From NCBI GenBank assembly GCA_031263585.1, contig JAISFN010000002.1, positions 1 through 36,078 on the forward strand: a stretch of 36,078 bases of DNA, in the 5' to 3' direction. The translations under genes were made by a program, and so were the position numbers. The stretch's first letter is position 1, and every line of letters begins with the position of its first letter. Source of the stretch: Prevotellaceae bacterium. Lineage in GTDB: Bacteria; Bacteroidota; Bacteroidia; Bacteroidales; UBA932. Of the stretch, positions 16,376 through 24,267 are shown in pieces. Under the pieces are notes generated by a model. The model worked only from the letters and a program-made list of their open reading frames with translations, searched no databases and had not been told where the DNA came from.

Positions 16376-17250
16376 TGAAGTTACTGAATGGTATAAAACT
16401 TTTTGCCGGAGATTTTTCGATATTCATCTACCTTATTTACCTGATATTCCGTGGCGAGGTGTCTTTCAACATCAAATTCCCGAAAACAACGGGAGACGAG
16501 CTTATCATTATAACTAACGGCCCGTCTTTAATTGAGGATTTACAAACAAAACTCGAATTGATTAAAGAGAAAGATACAATGGTGGTAAATTATTTCCCAT
16601 TAGATAGTCGCTTTTTCACCATCAAACCGAAATACTTGGCGCTTGCCGACCCTGCCTTCTGGTCGGATAAAAACAACAAATATGTTTCGGATCGTATTGA
16701 CCTTATGGCCGATGAATTACCTAAAGTAAATTGGCCGATGATTATGTTTATACCCTATTTTGCATTGAAGGGAAAAAATACACAAATCCGGAGTATTCAA
16801 AATTCTTTTATAACGGTTAAATATTACAACAGTGCAGCCCCCCCTATGCCCGCCCATAAAACGCTTGCCTATTTTTTATACAACCGGAACATATTAATGC
16901 CAAAGCCACGTAATGTACTAGCTACGTGCATTTTCGCTACTATTAAAATGCAATACCCGGTTGTAAAGATAATAGGGGCCGACCACTCCTGGCTGAAAGA
17001 CCTTTTTGTTTCGGATGAAAATGTATTGTGTTTGAGAGATAAACACTTTAATAATCAAGCAGGAAGGATGAGGTGTTTTGCAAACTCGCCAGATGAAGAT
17101 ACGTACAAGCTGCATGAGTACCTTTACTCCCAATATGTGGTTTTTTTAACATACTGGCAATTGAGCAATTATGCAAAAACAAAAAAGGTAAAAATATACA
17201 ATTGCACCCCCGGCAGCTATATCGATGCTTTTGAAAGAGGAAAGCTGTAA
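16375..17250 (+). CDS. Putative glycan-modifying protein, MAF/DUF115-like
   Basis: This 291-residue protein is not one I can name firmly. After an N-terminal hydrophobic segment (about 5-27) comes DELIIITNGPSL, which resembles the nucleotide-binding start of DUF115/MAF and bacterial sialyltransferase-like proteins. KPKYLALADPAFW, VVKIIGADHSWLKDL and the C-terminal YNCTPGSYIDAFER follow, again as in that group, whose members handle nucleotide-activated nonulosonic or sialic acids. It overlaps the flippase gene by one base. A role in adding or preparing a sugar of the glycan is an inference from motifs and position. Confidence 0.6.
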   Translation: MKLLNGIKLFAGDFSIFIYLIYLIFRGEVSFNIKFPKTTGDELIIITNGPSLIEDLQTKLELIKEKDTMVVNYFPLDSRFFTIKPKYLALADPAFWSDKNNKYVSDRIDLMADELPKVNWPMIMFIPYFALKGKNTQIRSIQNSFITVKYYNSAAPPMPAHKTLAYFLYNRNILMPKPRNVLATCIFATIKMQYPVVKIIGADHSWLKDLFVSDENVLCLRDKHFNNQAGRMRCFANSPDEDTYKLHEYLYSQYVVFLTYWQLSNYAKTKKVKIYNCTPGSYIDAFERGKL

Positions 17251-17675
17251 TGTAGAGTCAAGAGCTAAGAATCAAGTAGCATGGATTAGCTTTACAAAGT
17301 CAATTATAACTTTTTTAAAAGGAAATTAACGAATGAACAAATCAACACAAGGCAAATGTATGAAATTATACTTTACACTGGATTACTTAGGGCATTGCCT
17401 TCACAATGACGCGCCAAATCAAAATTTTACGTCATTGCGAGCCATAGGCGGAACAATCCAGTATTTTTCATTTTTTATATCAACAATTAAATGTATATTA
17501 CTGCATATAATCAATTTAGCATTTAATTATTTCTTCATGCATTTGTCTTGCAAACCAACATTTTACATTTCACAATTACATAAAGTTTACTAAATATTTA
17601 CATTGTAATTACTTTATATTATTTTGAACGGCATAAAATCTTTATTATTAAATCTATATAAGATTAAAACAGCCA
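17251..17675. other. Gene-free interval, 425 bp, with a palindromic repeat
   Basis: There is no supported gene. An 86-codon open frame at 17333-17593 runs through the palindrome at 17377-17462 and is not credible. The remaining sequence is AT-rich, with no clear promoter for the next gene, although a new promoter would be expected because the palindrome separates it from the flippase pair. Confidence 0.6.
17377..17462. repeat. 86-bp palindromic element (ATTGCGAG-type dispersed repeat)
   Basis: The ends ACTGGATT (17377-17384) and AATCCAGT (17455-17462) are inverted. CAATGACG (17404-17411) and CGTCATTG (17430-17437) form a second inverted pair inside. The pattern of AATCC ends with CGTCATTGCGAG inside resembles a palindromic repeat I recall being scattered in unrelated bacterial genomes. 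Its structure is a long cruciform without coding content. Confidence 0.65.
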
Positions 17676-18959
17676 ATGAAAGTAACATTTATCAATACAT
17701 CCGAAAATAATGGAGGCGCGGCAATTGCCTGTAATCGGCTCCAGAAAGCCATTCAAAAAGTCGGCATCGATGCCAAGCTTATTGTGCGGGATAAAATCGG
17801 CAACGACCCCACGGTAATTCCGGCAGGTACGTCGTTTTTCAGCCGCAAATTAAATTTTTTACGCTTTTGCTGGGAAAGGTTCGTAATATTCATCAACAAT
17901 AAATTCAACCGCAAAGATTTATTTCTGGTGTCCATTGCCAATACCGGCAGCAATATCAGCAAACTCCCCGATATAAAACAAGCCGATATCATAAACCTAC
18001 ATTGGGTATCGCAGGGGTTTTTATCGTTAAAAAACATACGGCAATTGATAAAAACAGGCAAACCCATTATCTGGTCGATGCACGACATGTGGACGTATAC
18101 GGGTATTTGCCACAATTCAGGGAACTGTACGAAATATACCGAGGAATGTAAATTATGCGCTTTCCTGAAAAGCACATCCGCACGAGATTTATCGACAAAA
18201 ACATTCCGTAAAAAGAAAAAACTCTTTGAAAAAGCACCCAAATTGTATTTTGTAGGAAGTAGCAAGTGGATGGCTGACTGTGCAAGGCAAAGCGCACTGA
18301 ATTCAAAGAATATTAACATTACCTCGCTCCCCATACCTATTGATACTGATAAATATACTGTTACAGATAAAGCCGGTGCGCGGGCAAAATTCAATCTGCC
18401 ACAAGATAAAAAGCTGCTGTTATTCGGCGCGGTTAAAGTTACCGACGAAAGAAAAGGCGCCCAATATTTTGTAGAGGCATGTAAGCTATTGACCCAGCAA
18501 TATCCGTTGTTACAACAGGAGATAGCCATTATCGCATTCGGGAAAAATACGGTAAGTTTCAGCAATTTGTTCCCTTTTCAGGTGCATGGAACCGATTTCA
18601 TATCAAAGACTGAGGATATTGTGGCTTTATACAACGCTGCCGATGCTTTTATAATTCCGTCGCTTGAAGATAATTTACCTAATACTGTAATCGAAGCGTT
18701 GGCCTGCGGTACACCCTGTGTCGGGTTTAATGCGGGGGGCATACCGGAAATGATTGACCATAAAGTAAACGGGTTTGTTGCCGAATATAAATCGGTCGAA
18801 GATCTGGCAAAAGGCATCTACTGGACATTATATGAAGCGGATTATGGGAAGCTGACCGAAAATGCATGTAAAAAAGCCCTTGACACCTATTCGGAAGAAG
18901 CAGTTGCACAACAATATCTTAAGTTCTATTCAGATATTTTATCCGAGAATAAATCATAA
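17676..18959 (+). CDS. GT4-family glycosyltransferase
   Basis: The 427-residue protein has a GT-B fold of the glycosyl transferases group 1 type. The N-terminal donor-facing strand and glycine loop read TSENNGGAAIACNRL. INLHWVSQGFLSL and WSMHDMWTYTGIC follow, as in WcaC/colanic-type transferases. The C-terminal domain has LLFGAVKVTDERKG and the ExxxxxxxE nucleotide-sugar motif in PSLEDNLPNTVIEALACG, then GFNAGGIPEMI. A histidine/cysteine segment (CHNSGNCTKYTEECKLC) lies near 145-165. Donor and acceptor are unknown. The methyltransferase gene starts 13 bp after it. Confidence 0.9.
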   Translation: MKVTFINTSENNGGAAIACNRLQKAIQKVGIDAKLIVRDKIGNDPTVIPAGTSFFSRKLNFLRFCWERFVIFINNKFNRKDLFLVSIANTGSNISKLPDIKQADIINLHWVSQGFLSLKNIRQLIKTGKPIIWSMHDMWTYTGICHNSGNCTKYTEECKLCAFLKSTSARDLSTKTFRKKKKLFEKAPKLYFVGSSKWMADCARQSALNSKNINITSLPIPIDTDKYTVTDKAGARAKFNLPQDKKLLLFGAVKVTDERKGAQYFVEACKLLTQQYPLLQQEIAIIAFGKNTVSFSNLFPFQVHGTDFISKTEDIVALYNAADAFIIPSLEDNLPNTVIEALACGTPCVGFNAGGIPEMIDHKVNGFVAEYKSVEDLAKGIYWTLYEADYGKLTENACKKALDTYSEEAVAQQYLKFYSDILSENKS

Positions 18960-18972
18960 AAACAATTGTTAA

Positions 18973-19701
18973 ATGACAGAAATCTGTTTAACCGATAGAG
19001 CATTCTGGGAGCGATACTGGACCAATTACCAGTATGAAAAAATACCGTCAAAAATAATATACAGTTCATATATCCGGCACTTTCAAAATAAAAAAAGTTT
19101 CATTGAGATTGGCGGATTTCCCGGAATCAATGCTGCTTATTTCTATAAAAATGTTTGTAAAGATGTTACATTACTTGATTTTTATATCGATAAAAAAATT
19201 GTAAATAATTTAGAAACTTATAATCAAATTCCTGTTAATACTATACAATGCATTGAATCGGATTTTTTAAAATTTGAAAATGACAGATATTACGATATTG
19301 TGTTATCTGTTGGTTTTATCGAACATTTTAAAAACACCAAAGATATTATCGAGTGTCATGTAAAATTACTTTCCGATAAAGGTAGCCTTTTGATTATTCT
19401 TCCGAATTTCAGAGGAATAAACGGATTTTTACAATATATTTCTGACAGAAAGCATTTTAAGGCGCATAATTTAAACTCGATGAAAATTAAAAACCTTAAA
19501 CAAATTATGTATGAACTCAAGTTTGATAACGCTCAAATATCGTATACACGCAAACCTATGTTATGGCTTGAGCCGAAACCTACAAAAGCAAACAAAATAG
19601 AGCGAAAAATCATTAAGGTATTCAGCTATGCGCTTAAATTATTCCCTATAAAATGCAGATTACTATCTCCGTATATTATTATATTTGCTAAAAAACAATA
19701 A
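18973..19701 (+). CDS. SAM-dependent methyltransferase, class I
   Basis: The 242-residue protein has the Rossmann methyltransferase layout: motif I SFIEIGGFPGINAAYFY, acidic motif II LLDFYI, then YDIVLSVGFIEHFKNT and the LLIILPNFRGINGFLQY strand. The target is probably a sugar hydroxyl or carboxyl of the glycan made by its neighbours, but this is only contextual. Its base composition is clearly more A/T-rich than that of the two glycosyltransferases beside it, with many AAA, TTT and ATA codons, which suggests separate acquisition. Its TAA overlaps the ATG of the next gene by one base. Confidence 0.82.
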   Translation: MTEICLTDRAFWERYWTNYQYEKIPSKIIYSSYIRHFQNKKSFIEIGGFPGINAAYFYKNVCKDVTLLDFYIDKKIVNNLETYNQIPVNTIQCIESDFLKFENDRYYDIVLSVGFIEHFKNTKDIIECHVKLLSDKGSLLIILPNFRGINGFLQYISDRKHFKAHNLNSMKIKNLKQIMYELKFDNAQISYTRKPMLWLEPKPTKANKIERKIIKVFSYALKLFPIKCRLLSPYIIIFAKKQ

Positions 19702-20453
19702 TGTCGGCTAATTTTTCTATAATAACTGTTACGTACAACGCTGCGGGAACACTTGAGCGTACCATACGAAGCGTGATGGAACAAAATTATCCGCACATTG
19801 AATATATCGTTATCGACGGCGGCTCAAGCGATTCAACAAGGGCTATTATTGAAAAATATAAAGCCCGTATCCGCATAACAGTATCGGAAAAGGATAGTGG
19901 AATCTATGATGCCATGAATAAAGGCTTGACCTCGGCTACCGGCGATTATGTATGGTTTATAAATGCCGGCGATACAATTTATTCGCCCGATACGATAACC
20001 GAAATAGCTAGTCAGCTGAAAAACTTGCCCGGCCTGCCCGACATTGTATACGGCGAAACAGTAATTGTTAACAATAAGCAAGAATACCTTTATATTCGCC
20101 GTTTAAAAGCCCCTGAAAAGCTTAGCTGGCATAGTTTTAGAGACGGCATGCTGATTAGCCACCAGGCTTTTATCGTAAAGCGTAGTATTGCCACTGCTTA
20201 CGATTTACACTACCGCTTTTCAGCCGATTACGACTGGTGCATCCGGTGCATGAAACAAGCCAGATTAATCTGTAATACGCACCTTATATTGGCAAATTAT
20301 TTGGATGAAGGTACAACTACTCGCAACTTAAAAGCATCATTAAAAGAGCGATTCAACATTATGTGTAAATACTATGGAAGAATCCCCACATATTTACGGC
20401 ATATTAAATTTGCCCTACGCTTTGGACTGGCTAAATTAACAGGCAAAAACTAA
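19701..20453 (+). CDS. GT2-family glycosyltransferase
   Basis: The 250-residue protein has the GT-A fold of family 2. FSIITVTYNAAGTLERTIRSV is at the N-terminus, YIVIDGGSSDSTRAII follows, and a DxD-like site appears in VWFINAGDTIYSPD. SHQAFIVKRS and the FSADYDWCIRCMK segment are acceptor-side motifs of the WcaA/colanic-like subgroup. It is the last gene of the glycan cluster; an AT repeat of 110 bp follows. Product specificity cannot be read. Confidence 0.92.
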   Translation: MSANFSIITVTYNAAGTLERTIRSVMEQNYPHIEYIVIDGGSSDSTRAIIEKYKARIRITVSEKDSGIYDAMNKGLTSATGDYVWFINAGDTIYSPDTITEIASQLKNLPGLPDIVYGETVIVNNKQEYLYIRRLKAPEKLSWHSFRDGMLISHQAFIVKRSIATAYDLHYRFSADYDWCIRCMKQARLICNTHLILANYLDEGTTTRNLKASLKERFNIMCKYYGRIPTYLRHIKFALRFGLAKLTGKN

Positions 20454-20454
20454 T

Positions 20455-20570
20455 GTGGTAATTTGCCAATATGCTAATAAGATAACGTGCCGATAAACAT
20501 ATAAACAAATCAATAGATCAACAAATAAACATTTTACATTTAACACATTAGCATATTATCTAATTAAACT
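20455..20570. repeat. Periodic AT-rich intergenic repeat, copy E
   Basis: The left part is GGTAATTTGCCAATATGCTAATAAG, the right part AACACATTAGCATATTATC, with AAACAAATCAATAGATC-like filler between. It matches copy D in style. No TAnnTTTG box follows it before the next ATG at 20579. Confidence 0.48.
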
Positions 20571-20578
20571 CCAATAGT

Positions 20579-21148
20579 ATGATGATTTACGATGAATATG
20601 ACGAGAAAATGCATGAATTGTTCGAGCAGGCATTTATTATCCGGGATAAGCCGGACAGCACAATTGAAGAATTATTGACAGCCGATAATTACCTGCATAA
20701 CGCACTAACAGTTTGTACCGAAATGGAAAAAGACGGCGGGGAATATAATGATGATGACATGAAACACAAAATTATATATAACCGCATACGTTGTTTTATC
20801 GAACGTTTGGCCGTATATAGCCGTTTAATAAAACTCACCTACAACACTCCGCAATTTAATGAAATGAGCGTAAAGCTTGAAAAATTATGCGGTTATTACA
20901 AAGATACGTATGCATATGTACAAAACGATGAAATACAACAAAGTCAATATCAGCTAAATGTTTTTATCTACCAGAGCATGGCTGCCAACTATTTCCGGCG
21001 TAGCGGTATGGGCGCAAACAAAGAATTATGCCAGCAGGCTGTCGAATATATCGAAAAGGCCATTGAATTGACCCATGGTGATGATAATTACAAGGTATTG
21101 CACAACAATAAATATCAGATATTGTTGGCAATGAATACAATTCAATAA
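20579..21148 (+). CDS. Conserved-looking alpha-helical protein of unknown function
   Basis: The 189-residue acidic protein is predicted almost entirely helical (FEQAFIIRD, LLTADNYLHNALTVC, CIERLAVYSRLIKL-like segments), and its C-terminal QAVEYIEKAIELT resembles a TPR helix pair. There is no signal peptide or membrane segment. It ends 2 bp before the recX start, so the two are probably translated together. I do not recognise a family, and a link to recombination rests only on adjacency. Confidence 0.72.
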   Translation: MMIYDEYDEKMHELFEQAFIIRDKPDSTIEELLTADNYLHNALTVCTEMEKDGGEYNDDDMKHKIIYNRIRCFIERLAVYSRLIKLTYNTPQFNEMSVKLEKLCGYYKDTYAYVQNDEIQQSQYQLNVFIYQSMAANYFRRSGMGANKELCQQAVEYIEKAIELTHGDDNYKVLHNNKYQILLAMNTIQ

Positions 21149-21150
21149 AC

Positions 21151-21639
21151 ATGGCTAATCCAATAACAGCACAACAGGCGCTTACATGGCTGCAACACTT
21201 ATGCAGTCAAAGCGAAAAATGCGTTGCCGACGTACGTAAAAAACTATCGACATGGCAAATAAGCGAAGAAGATACTACCAAAATTGTTAAAACATTACTC
21301 GATGATAAATATATCGATGAAAGGCGTTATGTCTCGGCCTTTGTAAACGATAAAGTGCGCTTTTCACATTGGGGAGCTTTAAAAATACAAGCCGCTTTAA
21401 AAGCCAAAAATATAGCCCAATCAATTATAAGCAAAGTTTTAGAGGAGCTCGATGATTTACCTTATGAAGATGAGCTGGAAACAATGCTCCGCAAAAAAGT
21501 AAAAACAATAAAAATAAAAGCGAAAGACGTAAACGATTTAAAAATAAAATTAATACGATTCGGATTATCACGCGGATTTGAATACGATTTGATATATAGT
21601 TTGGTGGTAAAAATTGTAACCGATAAACCGGACGATTAG
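21151..21639 (+). CDS. recX: Regulatory protein RecX
   Basis: RecX binds RecA filaments and restrains recombinase activity. The 162-residue protein shows the family's three-helix repeats: ALTWLQHLCSQSEKCVADVRKKL, LLDDKYIDERRYVSAFVNDKVRFSHWG and KIQAALKAKNIAQSIISKVLEELD. The YIDERRYVSAFVNDK segment corresponds to the best-conserved part of the family. recA is not in this window. The gene directly follows the helical hypothetical protein. Confidence 0.9.
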   Translation: MANPITAQQALTWLQHLCSQSEKCVADVRKKLSTWQISEEDTTKIVKTLLDDKYIDERRYVSAFVNDKVRFSHWGALKIQAALKAKNIAQSIISKVLEELDDLPYEDELETMLRKKVKTIKIKAKDVNDLKIKLIRFGLSRGFEYDLIYSLVVKIVTDKPDD

Positions 21640-21737
21640 ATTTTTTTAGATAAACATCTTATCCTTGCTTAACAATTCCCATAAGCAGCAGAATAATAGG
21701 CAGGTGTAGCTTTTGTCGGAAGTAAAAACAGCAGAAA

Positions 21738-21941
21738 TTATGTTGCAATATACAGGTTCGAAACAAACTGGAGAATAAATACCAAATATATATTCCGCGC
21801 GTCGGAATATTTAAACAAACTCCACACGCACAATATACAAATAAACACATATGCGCCTAATATCCCAGCAAGTACGTTTATAGCAGACTGTTTCTGACCA
21901 CAGCAAGTTTCGCCGGATCCGGCTCCTTTCCCGTTAGGCAT
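21738..21941 (-). CDS. Possible small single-pass membrane protein
   Basis: A 67-residue frame has a polar start (MPNGKGAGSGETCCGQKQ with a CC pair) and one hydrophobic helix, INVLAGILGAYVFICILCVW. Codon use looks plausible. Against it, it contains an 8-bp inverted repeat at 21790-21810, and its start is only 13 bp from the divergent frame at 21955, leaving no room for promoters. At most one of the two may be real. Confidence 0.35.
   Translation of the reverse strand: MPNGKGAGSGETCCGQKQSAINVLAGILGAYVFICILCVWSLFKYSDARNIYLVFILQFVSNLYIAT
21790..21810. repeat. Inverted repeat ATATTCCG-5 nt-CGGAATAT
   Basis: A perfect 8-bp stem with a CGCGT loop lies within the small leftward frame. There is no T-run on either side, so it is not a normal terminator. 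An operator or mobile-element end is possible. Confidence 0.4.
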
Positions 21942-21954
21942 TATTTATATCGTT

Positions 21955-22146
21955 ATGGTACTGTTGATTATCGAGCTGGCAAATCAAATACTTTTATCCG
22001 TTAAGCAGGATGGCGAGCAAACTCCAGCAACCGATTTCTCAGGTAAACTTAGCCCGGCGAATTATGCCTTACGATTGGAGCGGTTAATAACTTTTTTGGT
22101 AATTATCAGTTTATTGATAGCTATAATTTACAGTATAATTAGATGA
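21955..22146 (+). CDS. Possible small tail-anchored protein
   Basis: A 63-residue frame has an amphipathic N-terminal half (IELANQILLSVKQDGE, LSPANYALRLERL) and a strongly hydrophobic C-terminal helix (ITFLVIISLLIAIIYSIIR), the layout of a C-tail-anchored peptide. Its codon use is plausible, but it has no homolog I know and no recognisable promoter. It is divergent from the frame ending at 21941. Confidence 0.38.
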   Translation: MVLLIIELANQILLSVKQDGEQTPATDFSGKLSPANYALRLERLITFLVIISLLIAIIYSIIR

Positions 22147-22221
22147 ATTTTTGCTTCTTATGGTTGTTTATGAAACATATTGTCTATTCTTTGTATAGGC
22201 CTGCCTTATGCATACTTTTTA

Positions 22222-22485
22222 TTAAGTATTGCATTTATCGTTTACATGACGCAAGTCTGCACCACTATCGTGACTTGTTTTTGAAATTGCAATAAACGAA
22301 GCTATAAGCAAGTAATTTATAATTACCGAAAAAACAATACCCAGTAAATTATCAGTTAACGAACGTATACGTTTTAACGCCAATACTACTGATAAATATA
22401 AAATAATAAAACCGACAGGTATAAATACCGGAATATAACTTGATATAAGGCTGTTTAGCGTAGTGTAGTGATAAGGATTTATCAT
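22222..22485 (-). CDS. Small two-helix membrane protein
   Basis: The 87-residue frame has two hydrophobic segments (YIPVFIPVGFIILYLSVVLAL and LLGIVFSVIINYLLIASFIAI) separated by a basic loop KRIRSL, the usual positive-inside hairpin. Its ATG overlaps the stop of a 30-codon upstream frame as ATGA. No family is recognised. The pair probably continues one transcript from about 22640, right after the nucleoside-transporter terminator. Confidence 0.45.
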   Translation of the reverse strand: MINPYHYTTLNSLISSYIPVFIPVGFIILYLSVVLALKRIRSLTDNLLGIVFSVIINYLLIASFIAISKTSHDSGADLRHVNDKCNT

Positions 22486-22574
22486 TCTCGGATTAAGGCC
22501 GTCGAAAAAAGCATAATAATAAATAACATACTAAATAAACCCCCGATTGCTATAAATACAATGCTATTCCTCAT
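22482..22574 (-). CDS. Short membrane peptide ORF coupled to the next gene, possibly the tail of a frameshifted gene
   Basis: From ATG 22574 the frame encodes 30 residues, mostly one hydrophobic helix (IVFIAIGGLFSMLFIIMLF), and stops with TGA overlapping the next ATG. The same frame stays open upstream to a TAA just after an ATG at 22639. A change of one A in the AAAA run at 22630-22633 would join that ATG (MDK) in frame to a 50-residue protein with a soluble LFNRKGLISSREFK lead. It is therefore either a truncated real gene, one using an unusual TTG start, or a frameshifted pseudogene. Confidence 0.35.
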   Translation of the reverse strand: MRNSIVFIAIGGLFSMLFIIMLFSTALIRE

Positions 22575-22653
22575 CTTAAACTCACGAGAGCTAATCAGGC
22601 CTTTCCTGTTAAACAATAAATCAGAATTGTTTTATCCATTTTGTAAATTTATC

Positions 22654-22693
22654 ATAAAACAAAACTGTATTCCGCAATTGTGGAATACAGTTT
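22654..22693 (-). terminator. Terminator of the nucleoside transporter gene
   Basis: AAACTGTATTCC (22662-22673) pairs over 12 bp with GGAATACAGTTT (22682-22693). The minus-strand tail is TTGTTTTATG. It lies 28 bp past the stop at 22721. Confidence 0.85.
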
Positions 22694-22720
22694 CGCTTAC
22701 TGTCTACATGTTAAATAGCC

Positions 22721-24232
22721 TTATCCCAAAACCATACCTACAATTGTAGCCGATGCCAAAGCGGTTAATGTCCCGCCCAACAACGCACGCATACCAAATT
22801 GTGCAAGTATAGGTTTTTGATTGGGAGCTATGGAACCAATACCCCCGATTTGAATACCTACCGATGCAAAATTAGCAAAACCGCAAAGCACGTATGTTGC
22901 CATAATAATCGACTTAGCATCGGTAAATACGCCCAGTTTCAACATTTCACTTAAATCGCTGTACCCTACAAATTCTGTCAGTATTAATTTTTGCCCCAAT
23001 AATTGACCTACCAGTGGTACATCGGCAGGTGTTATGCCTATCAGCCAGATAAGCGGCGAGAACAAATATCCAAGTAAAAACTGTAACGATAAACCACTGT
23101 ACCGGCCGTCGGTAACTTCGGCTATTAAGGAATTTAACGAAGTCCAGTCGCCTATTTTACCTATAATCATGTTAAAACCGGCTATTAGGGCATAAAACAC
23201 CAGCAGCATTCCGGCAACATTTGCGGCAAGTCTGAGTCCTTCAAATGTGCCGTTACTGATGGAATCGAGTACATTTTTACCGATTTTTTCTTTCGTTACT
23301 TTTATCTTTGTATTGATTGTATCGGTTTGTGGAACCAGCATCTTCGATATTACCACGGCTCCCGGCGCTGCCATAACCGATGCCGATAACAAATGCCGGG
23401 CAAACTCCATTTCCATTATCTTATCGCCACCTCCCAGCATACCAATATAAGCCGCTAAAACCCCTCCTGCCATAGTCGACATACCTGCCGTCATTATCAG
23501 CATGACTTCCGATTTACTCATCGACGATATATAGGGCTTTATCATCAGCGGCGATTCGGTTTGTCCCAGAAAAATATTACCAGCGGTAGCCAGGCTCTCG
23601 GCTCCCGATAAGCGCATAGCCTTTGACATAAGCCAGGCCATTACCCATACTATTTTTTGTACAATGCCCAAATAAAATAACAAGCTCATTAACGCCGAGA
23701 AAAAGATAATGGTAGGCAATATTTGAAAGGCAAAAATATACCCGAACTTATCCATGTCCAACAGACTGCCGAATAAAAACTCGCTTCCAGCCTTTGTCCA
23801 GTCCAGCACAGCGACAAAACATTTCCCAAAAAAGTTGAAAAACGCTTGAACCGGACCAAATAGCAATACGGCAATAGCAATAACGACTTGTATTAAAAGG
23901 CCCTTACCTACAGTTCCCCAATCAATAGCCTTACGATTAACGCTAAATAGCCAGGCTATGGCCAATATTGCCAACATACCCAATATCCCACGTAAAATAG
24001 CCGTAATACTGAAATTGAAATTCTTTTCGGCAAGGATAGCTTCGTATTGATTTTTATTTCGATCCGGCATATCGGTTAACGTAGTTTCCGGTCTTTCAGC
24101 AACCGGATCAACAACCGTTAATTCACTCTGTGTAGTTAGTTCATTGAAATTAATGGTATTATTCTGCGCCTGTATACAAAATGGCATAATCAGTAATCCA
24201 ATTCCAAAAATAAATCTAATTATCTTATACAT
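22721..24232 (-). CDS. Concentrative nucleoside transporter (NupC/CNT family)
   Basis: CNT proteins import nucleosides with H+ or Na+. The 503-residue protein has the N-terminal, core and C-terminal CNT domains, with the substrate-site motif GQTESPLMIKPY (Gln224-Thr225-Glu226) and the related PLVGQLLGQKLILTEFVGY segment of the second repeat. It also carries a predicted signal peptide (about 1-23, ending QAQ) and a 50-residue polar stretch before the first helix, longer than in E. coli NupC; I believe this extension is usual in Bacteroidota, but have not verified it. The gene follows the DUF151 gene by 35 bp and has its own terminator. Confidence 0.93.
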   Translation of the reverse strand: MYKIIRFIFGIGLLIMPFCIQAQNNTINFNELTTQSELTVVDPVAERPETTLTDMPDRNKNQYEAILAEKNFNFSITAILRGILGMLAILAIAWLFSVNRKAIDWGTVGKGLLIQVVIAIAVLLFGPVQAFFNFFGKCFVAVLDWTKAGSEFLFGSLLDMDKFGYIFAFQILPTIIFFSALMSLLFYLGIVQKIVWVMAWLMSKAMRLSGAESLATAGNIFLGQTESPLMIKPYISSMSKSEVMLIMTAGMSTMAGGVLAAYIGMLGGGDKIMEMEFARHLLSASVMAAPGAVVISKMLVPQTDTINTKIKVTKEKIGKNVLDSISNGTFEGLRLAANVAGMLLVFYALIAGFNMIIGKIGDWTSLNSLIAEVTDGRYSGLSLQFLLGYLFSPLIWLIGITPADVPLVGQLLGQKLILTEFVGYSDLSEMLKLGVFTDAKSIIMATYVLCGFANFASVGIQIGGIGSIAPNQKPILAQFGMRALLGGTLTALASATIVGMVLG

Positions 24233-24267
24233 ATTTTTCTAAATTTTTACGTTTAGGTCTTTTATTT

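Noticed and set aside
17333-17593. 86-codon open frame on the plus strand
   Set aside because: It is read through the 86-bp palindromic repeat, has a low-complexity AT-rich end and no sensible domain.
21659-21850. 63-codon minus-strand cysteine-rich frame
   Set aside because: It overlaps the better minus-strand candidate in another frame, and its Cys/Phe-rich composition looks like a shadow of AT-rich DNA.
22468-22749. 93-codon plus-strand frame
   Set aside because: It crosses the transporter terminator and is antisense to the small membrane ORFs.
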